NCBI GenBank assembly: GCA_030295235.1
Contig: AP026144.1
Span: 682,001-746,000 of the forward strand
Source: Fistulifera solaris
Taxonomy: Eukaryota; Bacillariophyta; Bacillariophyceae; Naviculales; Stauroneidaceae
DNA: 64,000 nt
Reading direction: 5' to 3'
The translations under genes were made by a program, and so were the position numbers. Positions 46,340 to 58,744 of this stretch are shown in pieces. Positions within the stretch are counted from its first letter, which is position 1. Each line of letters opens with the position of its first letter. The notes beneath the pieces are model-generated. The model was given only the letters and a program-made list of their open reading frames with translations, was not told the DNA's origin and did no database searches.

Positions 46340-46921
46340 ATGCTGCCTTCGTTTACACGCGAAGAAGCGACGTTTCTGCGTGTCGCCGCGGCCTTTGTTA
46401 CGATTCATCATCATCATCGTCGCCAGAAAAAACGTCCTCGTTCGGAAGAGCCTGTACTACTGCCATCCCGACCCACTACCATGCCTTCGATGGAACAACA
46501 CATTCAACACATGATGCAATTGTGTCAAACGACTCCCGTCGGGACGCCGCGATGGCACAGTTTAGTGCAACATTTGGCCCAACAATTGCCGAATGCTGAA
46601 ACAGATTGGCAGCCGTCCGACGTGTGGCAACACGAGGCCCTGTGGCACGCCTTGTTGCCATTGAATCCTGCCTACTTTGCCTCCAAGCTCGTACCTCTTC
46701 TACAACCCCACAAGCACTTTTTGTTGCTCCAAGCCGCGTTACTGCAAGCACCCTTGTCGGTGGTCAATGCGACCGTGGACGAATGGTTGAAGGCACCACC
46801 GTTGCTCGATTTGGCTTCGTATTATGTGCAAACGTCCAGTGGGACGGCATTACTGTCAAAGTGGGCACAAGATCATTTGTTGCAGCAGCTGCTGCAGAGA
46901 CTCAAGTTTGAAAACAAATAA
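46340..46921 (+). CDS. Unknown protein, 193 residues
   Basis: ATG-initiated intact frame. The N-terminus has a His run and a basic patch (IHHHHRRQKKRPRSE) that could be a nuclear signal. The rest is Leu/Gln-rich and helical (SLVQHLAQQLPNAE, LLQPHKHFLLLQAALLQAPL), ending in LLQQLLQRLKFENK. No known domain. It converges on the large coiled-coil gene with about 27 bp between the stop codons. Confidence 0.6.
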   Translation: MLPSFTREEATFLRVAAAFVTIHHHHRRQKKRPRSEEPVLLPSRPTTMPSMEQHIQHMMQLCQTTPVGTPRWHSLVQHLAQQLPNAETDWQPSDVWQHEALWHALLPLNPAYFASKLVPLLQPHKHFLLLQAALLQAPLSVVNATVDEWLKAPPLLDLASYYVQTSSGTALLSKWAQDHLLQQLLQRLKFENK

Positions 46922-46948
46922 TTATCATTATAATAGTCTTACAGTTTG

Positions 46949-49900
46949 TCAATGTTGCGCTTCCATGTGCGCCATGAGTTCATCGCATACTTTGTGAAGT
47001 TCGTCGTATTCGGATTGCAGCTTCTTTTCTGAGATTCGAGGTGGCTCAGCGCGTTTTGGAGCGAAGTGTTGGTGGCTTCCGCTTCTTCAAATTTGTTTTC
47101 GAATTCTTCCGCTGCTTTGAGCAAACCTTGCATCTCTTTGCGGTAATCGCGAGCCTTTTGAGCAGCTTCTTTCTCAATAGATTCTTTGGCGGCTTTAAGT
47201 TCCATAAGTTCCTTGCTCAGCTCATTGAGTCGAATGTCCTTCTCTTTAGACGCAGTTTCTCCAGTACTCTTGGCTTCTTTCAGCTCGGCTTCCAACCGTT
47301 CCGCATTGCTTTTGACAAGATCGTATTGCTTTTTCAATTTCACATAAAGATCGTTGGCTTGCTTGAATTGCTTCTCCGCTCGTTCGATCACCTTGTTTTC
47401 GGCTGCCTTACAGGCCTTCTCTTTTCTGTCTTCGGTTTCCGCAACAAATTGCTCGTGCTCCTTCTTGAATGTGTCGTACTGTTCTTGAAGCTTTACCAAA
47501 GCCTGTTCAGACTTCTCCAAAGCCTTTTCTGAGTTTTCAAGCTTAATGCTCCAGGTCTTTTCAATCTTCTGGTGCGCCTTGGCTTTCAAATCAATCTCAT
47601 CCAGCTTGAAGGACAATGTTTGGATCTGTGACTCCTTTTCCCGGATGATCTTTTCCTTCATTTCAATATTTTCTTTGTGTTCTGCTTCAACCAAGTCCAG
47701 CTGCGACAACAAGTCATCCAGTTCCCTCGTGTGTCCGTCTTGAATATCTTTCAGGCGGCTCTCAAACACCTCCTTCTGAGCAACTATTTCATTTTGGTGC
47801 TCGTCCTTAGAATTGGCGAGATCCTTTCGAGCCTTTTCCAATTCCTTTTCCAATTCCGCGAGTTCGTTTTCGATCTCGATCTTGGCTTCACGCTCTATCT
47901 TAAGCTTCTCGATCTCGGCGTCCATCATTTCTGTGAGTTTTTTCAATTCCAGCTGATGTTGTTCGAAAGCCTGTGTGGCATCTTCCTCAGCAGCATTCAC
48001 CTTCATCTTCACTAAAAGTGCGTTGCTTCGTTCCGAATCAAGTTGCGATTGCAAGCTTTCAACCTTTTGAAGCAGCTCGTCTCTCTCATATGAGCTCGCT
48101 TCAGATATAGTTTGACGAAGTTCACTCTCAGTTGCCCGGAATTGAAGTGTCTGTTCTTCCAATGTCTTACGAAGCTCCAGTAATTCGGCGTTATTCTTTT
48201 CTCGCAAAGTTTGGATAGCCCTTTCGTGCTCATCAATGATATCCTTTTCCTTCTTTTCGAGATCAGATATCTTTTGAAGAAGGTCTTCTTTTTCTGCACG
48301 TCTCTCAATCCCTCGCTTCGATTAGCTTTCTTTTCAGCCTCAAGTGCCGCAATCTTGTCTAACAGCTCTTTCTTTTCGCTTCCCTCTGCCACTGAAAGAT
48401 TTTCTTTCAATTCGCGCCCCTTCTGAGCATTAGCTTCAACTCGAGACTCATATTGCTTCCTGATGCACATTATTTCTTTCTCATTAGCTGTGCGCAACTC
48501 TTTGAGGGCTCGCTCATGCTCTTCGTTTCGCTTCAAAATTTGCTCCTCAAGAACGACTACTTGTTGGCGTAGGCTTTTCTTTTTCCTTTTCAAGCAACTC
48601 TTCTGAGTTTCTTTTGACACTGGGTGATCTCTTCGTGGGTGTTCCATATGATGTAGCGGGTCGATTTGGAGACTTGACAGGAGTTCGCGCATTGGGGCTT
48701 GGTCTGTATAATCGAGAATTCGGCACGTTTCCAGTGCTCTCACGACGTGTGGGTGTTTTTGTGGACAACTTGCTCATAGTTTCTAGCTCTTGCAAACTGT
48801 CTTCATGGTTTTTCTTTGCAACTCGAAGATCCTCCTGGAGATTTGTGACAGTCAACAAACGTTCTTCTAGTTCCTCCTCCACTTTCTTTTGAGCCAATTT
48901 ACTTTCCTCAAGCTCCTTGCTGATGCGGGAGAATTGCTCTGTGAGAGAAATATTTGCAGCAGTCACTGATTCGCACTCGGATAGCTTCGCTTTTGTCAAT
49001 TTGAGCTCTTTTGCACACGTATTAATTCTGCCTGAATCACAGCGTGTTGCGCTTGAAGCGCCTCCTTCTCTGCAATAGCTGTCTCTAGCTCCTTTTGAGT
49101 GCGCGAAAAGGCGTTTGAAACGGTAGCAAATTGTTCCGCTATTTCTTTTGAGCGCTCTTTCTCATGTCGCAGCTCCTCAAGTGTTGTATCTAGCTTTGCA
49201 GATTGCTCGCGCAATGAATCTGCTTCACCCTTAGAAATTTGATCGAGAGTAGTAAGCTCATTTTCCGTTCTCGCCAATTGACTTTTCGTTTCCGCTAGCT
49301 CTTCCTGCAACTCATGGATCTGGATCATGAAATTTTCAGACGCATCAGCACTCTCTTTCTGCAAAACTTTGAGCTCATCCCGCAACGTGACCAGCTCTTT
49401 CTCACGTTTTGCGCTTTCTCCATTGTTCTCGAGTCGCTCAATCTCAATCTGGCGTGCGTGGGCCATGCGATTTGCCAAGGCCAGTTGGTCCTTTTGCTCG
49501 GCTAGTTTCTTTTTGTGTAACTCTTTGAGTTTTGCAATTTCTTGTTGGTGCTGAAATAACAACTCGTCCTCCTGAAGTTGGAACTGCCGATAAGCGGCTT
49601 TTAGCGCATCTTCCACGGCATACTCGATCTGTGATCGGCTTTCTTTCCAAAGGGATCATTCCATTCTATTTCAGCTTTGGCTAATGCTTCATTGATGTGT
49701 TGGTCTAGCTCCTCTGAAGATATTTTCCGTAGTTCTCGATCACCCTGTCTATCATATGCCTCAAAGTCGTCAGGGAGAAAGGCTGCGTCATCTTCATCGT
49801 CGTTATCATCAACCTCGATAAGGAGGATGCTGTCTTGTCTGCCTTCATCCACGGAAGATCCCTTAGTTGAGACTTCCTTTACCGTTGATAACTCTTCACG

Positions 49901-51117
49901 ACTGGGAATAATGCGAACGAGAGCGGGCGAGGTCCCATAATTCAAGTGAGGTGACAAATGAATAGAAGACTCTGTGATCGTTTGAACCGGGGGCGGAGAG
50001 AGAGAACTGACTCTCGAGATGGAAGACGAACTCACGGAGTCTCCGCTGTCCGTTCCAACAAGACTGATGTGCTTTGGACTGGTCGACGCTTTGTTTACAT
50101 CTTCCAGTTCAGCCCTCTTATGGCTCTTTTCTGTGACCTTCAATGGTGATTTAGAGTTTATATTTTCTGTCGGCCTTGGAATAGGTGACTTAGTTGCCGA
50201 ATTAGTAAATAATGCAGGGATCACGAGTTTGCCTGGTGTAATTGTCTGTTTCTTGGGCGAGGTTCCGCTTCCGGCTGGGGTAGAGGAGCAGGAAACAAAT
50301 CGTTCGAAGACAGATCCTCCCTCTGAAGAAGTTTTCCATTTTTTCTCTTTGCTCTTCAAATCATTTGTGTAATCATCACTCTCCTTTGGATCGTCTTGCG
50401 GTTTGGGAGGCGTCGGCAATTCATTTCCTTTATATGCCAATCCTATTACCTCGTCCAACGACGACTGGATCGCTTGGCGGACTTCATCTTCTGCATACAA
50501 AGTCAAGTTGTCTCTTGCATTTGCGACTGCCTCGGCAAAGCCTCCCCACAGCCAGACTCCATAGGATCGGCGTCTACCTCCGTAGGTGCCTCTGCAGGAA
50601 CTCTATTTTCTCGACGACAAGTAACTCCACATACCGTGTTATTTATTTGAGAACAACTGCTCTCGAGGACATCCTCATCCCGATCGGCACTTTTTTGTGA
50701 ATCATCGCTCCCCGTGGAACCAAAAATTCGATTCAGCAGGTTTGACGACACCTTTTTCTTTTTTAGAGACGAAAATCGCTGTGCTTTACGGCTGAAAGGC
50801 GATACTTTAGATTGATCAGGAGTTGATTCATTTAGTTGCATTTCAGCACTGAGTTCTGCTTTGTATTCCGGTGAAAACATTTTCTTCGTTCGAATGCGGT
50901 CGTTCGTTTTTGTGCCCTCTGCTATCGCCGCTCCAGATGCCTTCAAAAGTGAATTCAAATCGTCCGGAAGAAATTCTTCGTCCTTTTGAACAAAGGTGAA
51001 CAGTTCAGCGCTATCTTCTATCGGGTTTCGGGACTCTCCTTGGTTGTCAAACATTCGTGGGCTTGGATCCTTCGGACGAAACGATGCCATGGGGGATGCA
51101 GCCGGCGGATCAGCCAT
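46949..51117 (-). CDS. Large coiled-coil protein, about 1,390 residues
   Basis: The first 550 residues are low complexity, rich in Ser/Pro with basic and acidic patches (MFSPEYKAEL, EFLPDDLNSLL, AAFLPDDFEAYDRQ). Nearly all the rest is heptad-like coiled coil rich in Glu, Lys, Leu and Gln, interrupted once by a Pro/Arg/Ser linker with TPTRRES and SPNARTPVKSPNRP (possible Cdk or kinesin-type phosphorylation sites). Six one-base breaks are read across: 50538-50540, 49644-49646, 49009-49012, 48310-48312 and 47035-47036 (one base missing each) and 48575-48578 (one extra); after each the coiled coil continues. The stop is TGA at 46951-46949 after HMEAQH. A cytoskeletal, Golgi or centrosome-like scaffold role is plausible but not shown. 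The first ATG in frame is at 51117. Confidence 0.75.
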
Positions 51118-51854
51118 GTTAAACGTTTGTATAGTTGATTGCAATTTATCTGAACACTTAGCCGCTGGACTTTGCGCCGATATAGAAGACTCTTGCGTTG
51201 AGTGCTTCTTACTGGAACGGAGCGTTACAGGTATTGAGAGGATGTCAACAAGTCGGTCAACCTCGCAATGTCACAAGAACGTGATGCTCGTTTATAACAT
51301 TTCTCGGCTTGCTTGCGCTCTTTCGGGCGTGATTCTTGTGTTATTGATCATACGTATTTGAATGACAATCAATTTTATGAATTTAATTATAAAACAAGGT
51401 AGAAAACAAATAACTGCGCAAAGTGTACACTATTTCTTAAACATTACCCGCCCGGCGTAATACTACTTTTCTTAGCCTTGAATAAGCTAGCTTCAGCAAT
51501 TTTTACTTCTAAGGTTGAAGATAAGTGATGGCTAATGAGAGAAAATAAGACGGAATTAATTATTACGGAGTAGTATTATCGATACCTCGCCACATTTCTT
51601 TGTACGCAGTAAGAGAGAACGATTCTGCTTTATAGAAACAAGGCGATGATCAGGAACTTCGTTGTTTCGTTATGAAGGTTTTTATATGTTTTTTTTTAAA
51701 AGTCCTCAGATGAACTAATACTTAAGCGTTACCAAAACGGCGCTGAGCTCAGGTAGTAACCCACACTAGGGTTAGGGTTAGGGTTATGTGAATTTAGAGC
51801 ATAAAACCAAACCTTTCTACAAAGTTAAACGCTTGCGATTAAAGCTTTTGTTCT
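51118..51854. other. Spacer with an interstitial telomere-like repeat
   Basis: AT-rich, no supportable gene. Telomere-type repeats lie near the NNT 3' end (entered separately). Confidence 0.5.
51767..51786 (+). repeat. Interstitial (TTAGGG)n telomere-like tract
   Basis: Three consecutive TTAGGG-type units (TAGGG, TTAGGG, TTAGGG, TTA) about 70 bp downstream of the transhydrogenase stop codon. TTAGGG is a common eukaryotic telomere repeat. No chromosome end is visible here, since genes continue on both sides. Confidence 0.75.
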
Positions 51855-54800
51855 TTAAGCTCGATAGAATTCTTTCACTCCTACAGCGAGTTTCTCGACT
51901 GTATCCTTTGCATCACCCAAAAGCATGTCGGTATTATCTTTTAGGAAAACCGGGTTGTCGACACCAGCATAACCAGCAGCAAGACTTCGCTTCATGACAA
52001 TGACCTGCCTTGCATCCCAAACACGTAACACTGGCATACCGGCAATCTGTGAATTCGGATCATCAATAGCAGCCGAGTTGACCGTGTCATTGGCTAAAAG
52101 AGTGGGAATAATCGAAAGCAAAAACACGTCAATGGGGTTGCAAAAGTGAAGCATTGAATGAGCTACAAAAACTTACCACCAATCACTAAGGCCACATCAG
52201 TGTCACGAAAGTCGTCATTGATTTCTTCCATTTCCTCAACAATATCGTAGGGTACACCGGCTTCGGCAAGCAAGACATTGAGCTGTCCCGGCATGCGCCC
52301 CGCAACAGGGTGGATCGCAAAGCGAACGTTCTTGCCATTCTTGCGCAAGACTTCGACCATCTCTTTGAGAGGATACTGTGCCTGAGCAACTGCTAAACCA
52401 TAGCCGGGAACGATGATGACGCTTTCGGACTCAGTGAGAAGGCGAACTGTGTCATCGACGCTTGTCAAAGTTGACTCGCCCTCAAATTTCATAGCTTCGC
52501 CACCCGCTGTCCCCTTTGTTCCATAACCGCCAAGAATGACACTAGTGATGTCCCGATTCATAGCATCACACATAATTTTGGTTAACGCCGCACCAGAGCA
52601 ACCAATCAAAGCACCAACTGTAGTCAGAATAGGCATATCGAGCATGAAACCTTCTGCACACAAAGCCCATCCAGAATAGCTGTTCAAGACAGTGATAACG
52701 ACAGGCATGTCTGCACCGCCAATAGACGCAGTCATGTGCCAACCCAATACACCTGATGTGGTTAATGCTGTAGACAACGCAGCCATTCCTGTGCCAACAC
52801 CTGGAGCTCCCATCAAAACAGCACCCGCTCCAAGTGTTGCCGCTCCCAGACCCATATTGATTTGATCACGAGCGGCAAGAGCAAGAGGCGCCGACGGTAG
52901 GCGACCGTCGAGTTTTCCGAACGCCACCAGAGACCCCGTGAATGTAACACTGCCAATCACAGTCGCTAGGTAAATACTTGCCAAGTGAACACCGTCCAAC
53001 TGAGTGGTATCCGGAGTGTTAAGATAGTCACCCACAGCAGCCGCACTAGCAGCCAAGCCCACCAGTGAATGGAACGCTGCCACTGTCTGCGGCAACGATG
53101 TGGGCTCGACCTTATGACCAATGCGATGTCCAGCAAGCGCACCTACACCCATCAAAGCTCCAATTCCAGCCGTAGTACCAAATCCAGGACTCAAGTGACC
53201 AATTGTAGAAGCGATGCCAAGAGCTACTCCAGCTTGTCCAGAAATAGCACCGAGTCGTGCCGTTTTCTGCGAAGCAAGACCTGCTATTCCGCCAATGCAT
53301 AGCAGACCAGCCAGCGTCGACGCCGCAGCGTCAAGCTCGGGAAATTTGCCAGACAAAGATCCAACGGAATAGGCAGCCAAAGCAGCGCCTGCCGGAACAC
53401 CGTAGAGGTGATAGTACTCAGGAGGATCGTCTGGTCGCTTGAACATGTCCAGCATTTTTGTTGTTACAATGAAACCACCTGAAAGAAAAGAAAATCGACA
53501 CCATATTCTTAGTTTTCAAACAGCAACTCGCGTATATCGCAGAGGTACACCACTCACCGACAATATTGACCGTTGAAAGCGTAGTCGCCATTGCAGCAAG
53601 AGCGGTTACGACTGGTCCGGTGCTATGAGCAAACAGATGCATGCCACCTAATGCAGTTGTTCCAGAAATGGCGTTTGTCACCGCCATGAGCGGAGAATGC
53701 AACGCGTGGGTGACACCCATTACGACTTGAACACCAATAACGTTGGACAACGCAAATGTAGTGAGCATGCTAGAGAAAGCAGCATCTGGTGCTATAGCGC
53801 CCATGCCGAGAAGAGCTGCCGCAGCATACCCCGACTGCTTTGCTCCAGCTATGTAGGGTGCTTTGTGGTCCACAACAATGTCTTGGGTAGTTTTTGCTTT
53901 TGCAGGAGACGGTGGCGGCGTTACAGGGGCCGGTGGGGGAACATCTTCAAGAGAGCAAATGGGCATTAGTTTCTGATTCACGGCGATGAGCAATTATCGT
54001 CAGCACTTACAAGTTTTCCGTTTTCTACTACCAGCATACCTCGAACTGCTTCATCATTGTGATCGATGAAATAATAGCCCAATTCTTTTGTCGTTTGCGG
54101 TCCAATACTTAGGAGGAACTTGGAGATATTGTTTGCGTACAGGTTGGATGATGTGGTCGACAAGCGACTCGGCAAATCCGTATAACCGATGCAAGTAACT
54201 CCATTGCTCGTCACAATTTTCTGATCTGGGATTGTTGTCTCGATGTTCCCGCCAGTTTCTGCAGCAAGATCGACCATCACAGAGCCATTCTTCATCCCTG
54301 CCACCATTTCTTTTGTAATCATGAGAGGAGCCCTTTTACCCGGAATCAAGGCCGTCGTGATAACAATGTCAACGTCGCTACATTGCCGGGTCAGAAGTTC
54401 TTGAGCAGCTTTATGCCATTCAGGTGACATTTCTTTCGCGTAACCTCCCGCACCTGATCCATCTTCTTCGTAGTCCACGAGTAAAAACTGAGCACCCATA
54501 GCTTCCACTTGTTCCTTTGTAACAGGTCGCACATCAAAGGCCCGAACAATCGCTCCCATATTCTTTGCCGTTTGAATGGCTGCTAAGCCGGCTACTCCCG
54601 CTCTGTGGTTAAGTATAGAAAAAGGCAAGCGTCAGACGACGTTTGAAAGGGAAGAAGTGCGAGAGCACAACGTGAACGTACCCAATGACCAACACTTTGG
54701 CCGGAGGAACCTTTCCGGCCGCCGTCATTTGTCCGGCAAAAAACGCCCAAATTCGTGACTTGCTTCGAGCACGGCACGATACCCGAAATGTTGGCTTGCG

Positions 54801-55402
54801 AAGACAACGCATCGTAGGTCTGTCCGCGACTGAGGGTACGAGGAATGCAATCCATAGCAAACGCGGTCGCTCCTTGGTCTTGAGTTGTTGCACGAGTGCT
54901 TCGTTCTGGCGAGGCCATAAAAACGAAACAATCGTACGATTCTCCAAGGCTTTGACCTGCTCCGGGGTGGGAGGTCTCAACTGCCGATAAACGAAACAAT
55001 GTTATCCATCGGCCAACCGAACGAAAAATATCGAAATGTTTTCAAAATGTCTTACCTTGAGAACAATGTCGGAATTTTTCCACACATCGTCAACGATGGT
55101 AGCACCCGCAGCTTGATAGGCTTCATCCGTAAAGTGTGCACCTTCTCCAGCACCCTTTTCGATCAAGACTTGAAAGCCAGGTTTCACCAGTCGACTCACC
55201 GACTCCGGGGATGCCGCGACTCGTCGCTCCAACGGAAAGGTTTCTCTCGCCACACCGACTTTCAAGTTTGTATAAGGAATTCCTTTCGGCTTTGCTTCTT
55301 CTTTCAAGGATGTACTCGTGAAGTATCGAAACGCCAAAAGGCAGCCGGCACCGTACGGTCTAGCACGCTCAGGCGTACGAGACGCCTAACCTGCAACACC
55401 AT
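51855..55402 (-). CDS. NNT: Mitochondrial NAD(P) transhydrogenase, single-chain
   Basis: Inner-membrane proton pump coupling hydride transfer from NADH to NADP+, about 1,065 residues (human form 1,086). Start ATG 55402 gives presequence [18 protein letters not shown]. Introns: 54981-55055, 54603-54681, 53973-54010 (only 38 bp), 53479-53557 and 52094-52176. The order is NAD-binding alpha1 ([35 protein letters not shown]), membrane alpha2/beta segments ([25 protein letters not shown]-like runs, [18 protein letters not shown]), and the NADP-binding domain ([17 protein letters not shown]-like, [46 protein letters not shown]). Four one-base losses are read across: A run 55336-55339, CC 54872-54873, CCC 54782-54784 and A run 54738-54743 (+ strand positions). 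Animal NNT has the same fused domain order. Confidence 0.95.
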
Positions 55403-55935
55403 CCTATATACAGTTGCCGCCAAAGATCACGGACGAGGCTCTTACAACCACTTCCCCCCTTCAAAGGCCTACTGACGAGAGGTTGTTGCTAAATCGCCAC
55501 TAACACAGTTTTACTGCCAAATTGAAAGATCCGATTTCATTCGACATGGGGGCGGCGAACTTTTGTCTTCGGGGCGCAAAGATCTTTTGCGATCGCTCAC
55601 AAAAGCAGAGAGCCGCCCTCACACTCTCCTTTTGTGTATTGCGGTTTCCGTTATCTTTCTGTTTCACTTCTATGGCGTATCGGTACCCCTCCTTTTATTT
55701 GCGGTACGTGCGGCATTGCTCCATCAGTATTACCTTGTACAACCCGTTCAAATGAAACACACTCGGCGATCCTTTCCTGTTGGAAAGAGTTCTTCGAAGA
55801 ACGCTTGTTTTCCTTTCCCGCAGCAATTTTCTTCGTACTCCAGCAGCACTCACAAATGACGAGCCATCCACAGCGGATGCCATCTTCTTCCGGGTATCAG
55901 TGTGAACCACGCTACGTCCTCATCTTTCTTCGAAC
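55403..55935. other. Divergent spacer between NNT and a coiled-coil gene
   Basis: Holds the promoters of both. A TATATA-like box lies just upstream of the NNT ATG (reverse strand, about 55404-55410). Frames at 55522-55859 are not supported. Confidence 0.5.
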
Positions 55936-57566
55936 ATGGTCAACAGTACGCAAGGGAACGCCGAGTCCTTCGAAATGGGGATTCTGGCGTTTGGAACCTC
56001 CGTGACGGTGACGGATGAAGTGCGACGGTCCGTGGAAAAGGAGACGGAGGTACTCGAAGAATCGATCCAGCAATTGCGCTCCAAGATCAAAACCGAAGAA
56101 AAGGTGGGCGAGGAGCTTCGTCGCAGTCGCCTCAGCAGTGGAAAGGAAACGCGGGACATTTTGCAAGGCTCGACGGAAAATTTGAGCTCTCTCAATTTCA
56201 CCGTTGACTTTTTGCAAGAATTGCACAAATCATTCACCTTGGAGTTGATGGATACGACGGCCGAACCGAGCGCAGATGACACGACGAAACACTTGTACGG
56301 TATTGCAATGGTCGATATCCAGGCGGAGATGGCCGAGCAACAACGGGAACTCGATACGTTGCACGAGGAGGGACTGGCTCATGTCCAAAGTTTGTCTTCA
56401 GTGAAGGAGAAGAAAGTGGCCGTGACGGAGGAGATGGAGACCTTGAAACGTCGCATCGTCGAGGACAAGCTCGAAGAACAGAACACGGAATGGGACGCCA
56501 AGATTCGCCTCGCCAAGCACGAGTTCGATAATGAGATGAATCGCCAACGTTCTTTGATTGCTAACCTCGACGATGCGAAAAAGCAAAATGATGCTCTCGA
56601 ACAAGAAAAACGCAAACTGGTAAGTCTATTCTTGACAATCTGATCAAGTCGTCTCAAGATTCTAAAAAGTGTTTTGTAATTCGGGTTTGCAGTTGACTGA
56701 GCTTGATGAGAACACCGCTGCTTTGCAGTCAGAAGAGGAAGTTCGTGAAAAGCATCAGTCAGAGATGGAGAAAGAAAAAACTGGACAAACAGGTCGTCTT
56801 ACAGCGCTTGCATTCTGAGAGCTCCAGTAACGCATTGCGAATTGCTGAGCTCAAAGCGCATTTGGAAGAGGCAAAGAAGCTAGTCGATATTCGAGAACAA
56901 CTCAAAACGAAACGTGAGGCGGCTCGTGCAATGCGGTTGGAGTTGCACAATGAGAAGAAAACGCTCGAGATCGAGCTCGCGTCCAGTAAAGAACTCGCTG
57001 CAAAAGCCAAGGCAGAAGATCTTATGGTAGAGGACTCGTTGCAGGAAGTCGATTTGTTGCGTCAGCAGAATGACGAAACGCAGGCTAAACAGGTGTTGCC
57101 CGGTGAGCGTGAATACGAAAGTCTCCTTCAACAGGAACTTGAACTGAAGTCGTTGATCGGAGACGGTCAAAATGATTCAAGTTTCACCGACCTAAGGACT
57201 ACGATCGATAATCTACAGCAGCGACTTGATGATGTAAAGAAAGAATGCTCGGAGTATTCTGCCGAATTGGAGAAGAAAATGATGGAGAAGGACGAACTCG
57301 ACGCCAAAGCGGAAAGCCAGCAGAACTCAGCCTCCGCTGCAATCCAAGTCCTACAAGAAGAGCTTTCTACCATGAAAGAAGATAACACCAAGGTCGAAAA
57401 TTCCATCAATGGACTCCGCCGCAAGATTCATGACAAAAGTGGAGGGAAGGAGCTTGCCATGCTCAAACAAAAGCTCCGTATCTTCCAGTCAGGCGCTGAC
57501 TTGCTAAAGTCGACAGCCAAAAAGGAGAAGAGTATCCTCAACCACGATTCTGATCACTTCGACTAA
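55936..57566 (+). CDS. Coiled-coil protein, about 518 residues
   Basis: Exon 1 is 55936-56619, the intron 56620-56692 (73 bp), exon 2 56693-57566. The N-terminal 90 residues include a Gly-rich start (MGILAFGTSVTVTDEV), then coiled coil nearly to the end (QQRELDTLHEEGLAHVQSL, LRTTIDNLQQRLDDVKKE), ending in a short Lys-rich tail with IFQSGADLLKSTAKK. One A too many at 56775-56780 breaks the frame; after correction the sequence reads EMEKEK then LDKQVVLQRL. The pattern is like kinetochore or cytoskeletal coiled-coil proteins (Spc24/Spc25 or Ndc80-class partners), but no specific motif allows a name. Confidence 0.7.
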
Positions 57567-57941
57567 TCTACACCTACATCTCGGACGGTCTTTACTTGGT
57601 GGTGGTTGTTTGCAGAACTCTAGCAATTGTGACGTGCTTGGGCTATGTGCTGAAACCCTCGTTTGTGCCGATATCTGTATGTCCTATAGTCTCTAGTATG
57701 TCACCATAGCTGATAATTTCTAGTAATTTGTTGCTACACTACTGCTTTATTATGCTTAATTTATAATCCTTTGCTGAAATAGAAACCGAAAGAACTTAGT
57801 ATTAGTACCGGTACGGTACCGGTGCGGCTTCAAGACATCTATCGACGGCGCATATGTAAAAATTAGATTCATCATGCTGTTTAACCCTGTTGTCACAAAA
57901 GTGCCCTTCTTTTCCTAAATCGCTTTGGCTTTACCTCAAAG
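57567..57941. other. Spacer with GTACCGGTAC repeats
   Basis: No gene. It contains two overlapping palindromic units at 57805-57824 (GTACCGGTACGGTACCGGTG). Confidence 0.55.
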
Positions 57942-58701
57942 ATGTCAAGCGAATTGCATCCCGACCTAACCCTCGTCCAGAGCAAGGCGTTGCGCTTACT
58001 CTTTACGAAACTACGGGGTAAGAAAACGAAGACCTTTTTCCGAGCAATTCCTCCAAAGAATCCTCATTTCTCAATACCTTTCAACCTGTGAAACTTCAGA
58101 TAAAAACACTTCTCAGATCGACTTTGTTCGATACTCGAAACGGCTGATGCACTTGCTGGTGGAGGACACGCTGGTACGTCTACCAACAGTTGAAATAGAA
58201 AAACAAACACCAACCGGTTTGTTTCAAGGACTCGAATCCACGACAATTCCGTCCCAGACTTGCGTCGTTTCCATTATGCGGAGTGGTGATGCTTTACTGG
58301 AATCGTTCCGCGAAGTAGAGCCTGCCTTTAAAGTGGGAAAGATTTTGATTCAAAGGGACGAAGCCAGTGCTGACAAGACAGCACAGTTCTTTTATGAAAA
58401 AGTTCCTCCGGGCATCCACAAGATGAATGTTATTTTGTGTGATCCCATGGTGGCCACGGCTGGATCGGCCGTCGCTGCCTTGGATTTATTGTGTCAAGTG
58501 AAACACGTCGATCCGAGCCAAATTACGTTTGCGACTATTATATGTGCCACCGAAGGTTTGGGAGTACTGGCTCGAAAGTATCCTGGAGTCAAGATTGTCA
58601 CAGCTGCCATTGATGAAGGCTTGAATGATGAAAAGTTTATTTTACCCGGTCTGGGTGACTTTGGAGATCGATTCTATGGAACTTGGAAGCAAAGTAACTA
58701 G
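57942..58701 (+). CDS. upp: Uracil phosphoribosyltransferase
   Basis: Salvages uracil to UMP with PRPP, about 225 residues. Exon 1 is 57942-58017, the intron 58018-58099 (82 bp), exon 2 58100-58701. The start region (LTLVQSKALRLLFTKLR then DKNTSQIDFVRYSKRLMHLL), SIMRSGDALLESFREVEP, the PRPP loop DPMVATAGSAVAALDLL and the uracil-binding end DEGLNDEKFILPGLGDFGDRFYGT are all in order and unbroken. It fits a cytosolic UPRT. Confidence 0.96.
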
Positions 58702-58744
58702 TAACTTAAGTTAATGACTTGTGTTATCTGCATTTCATTCCCTT

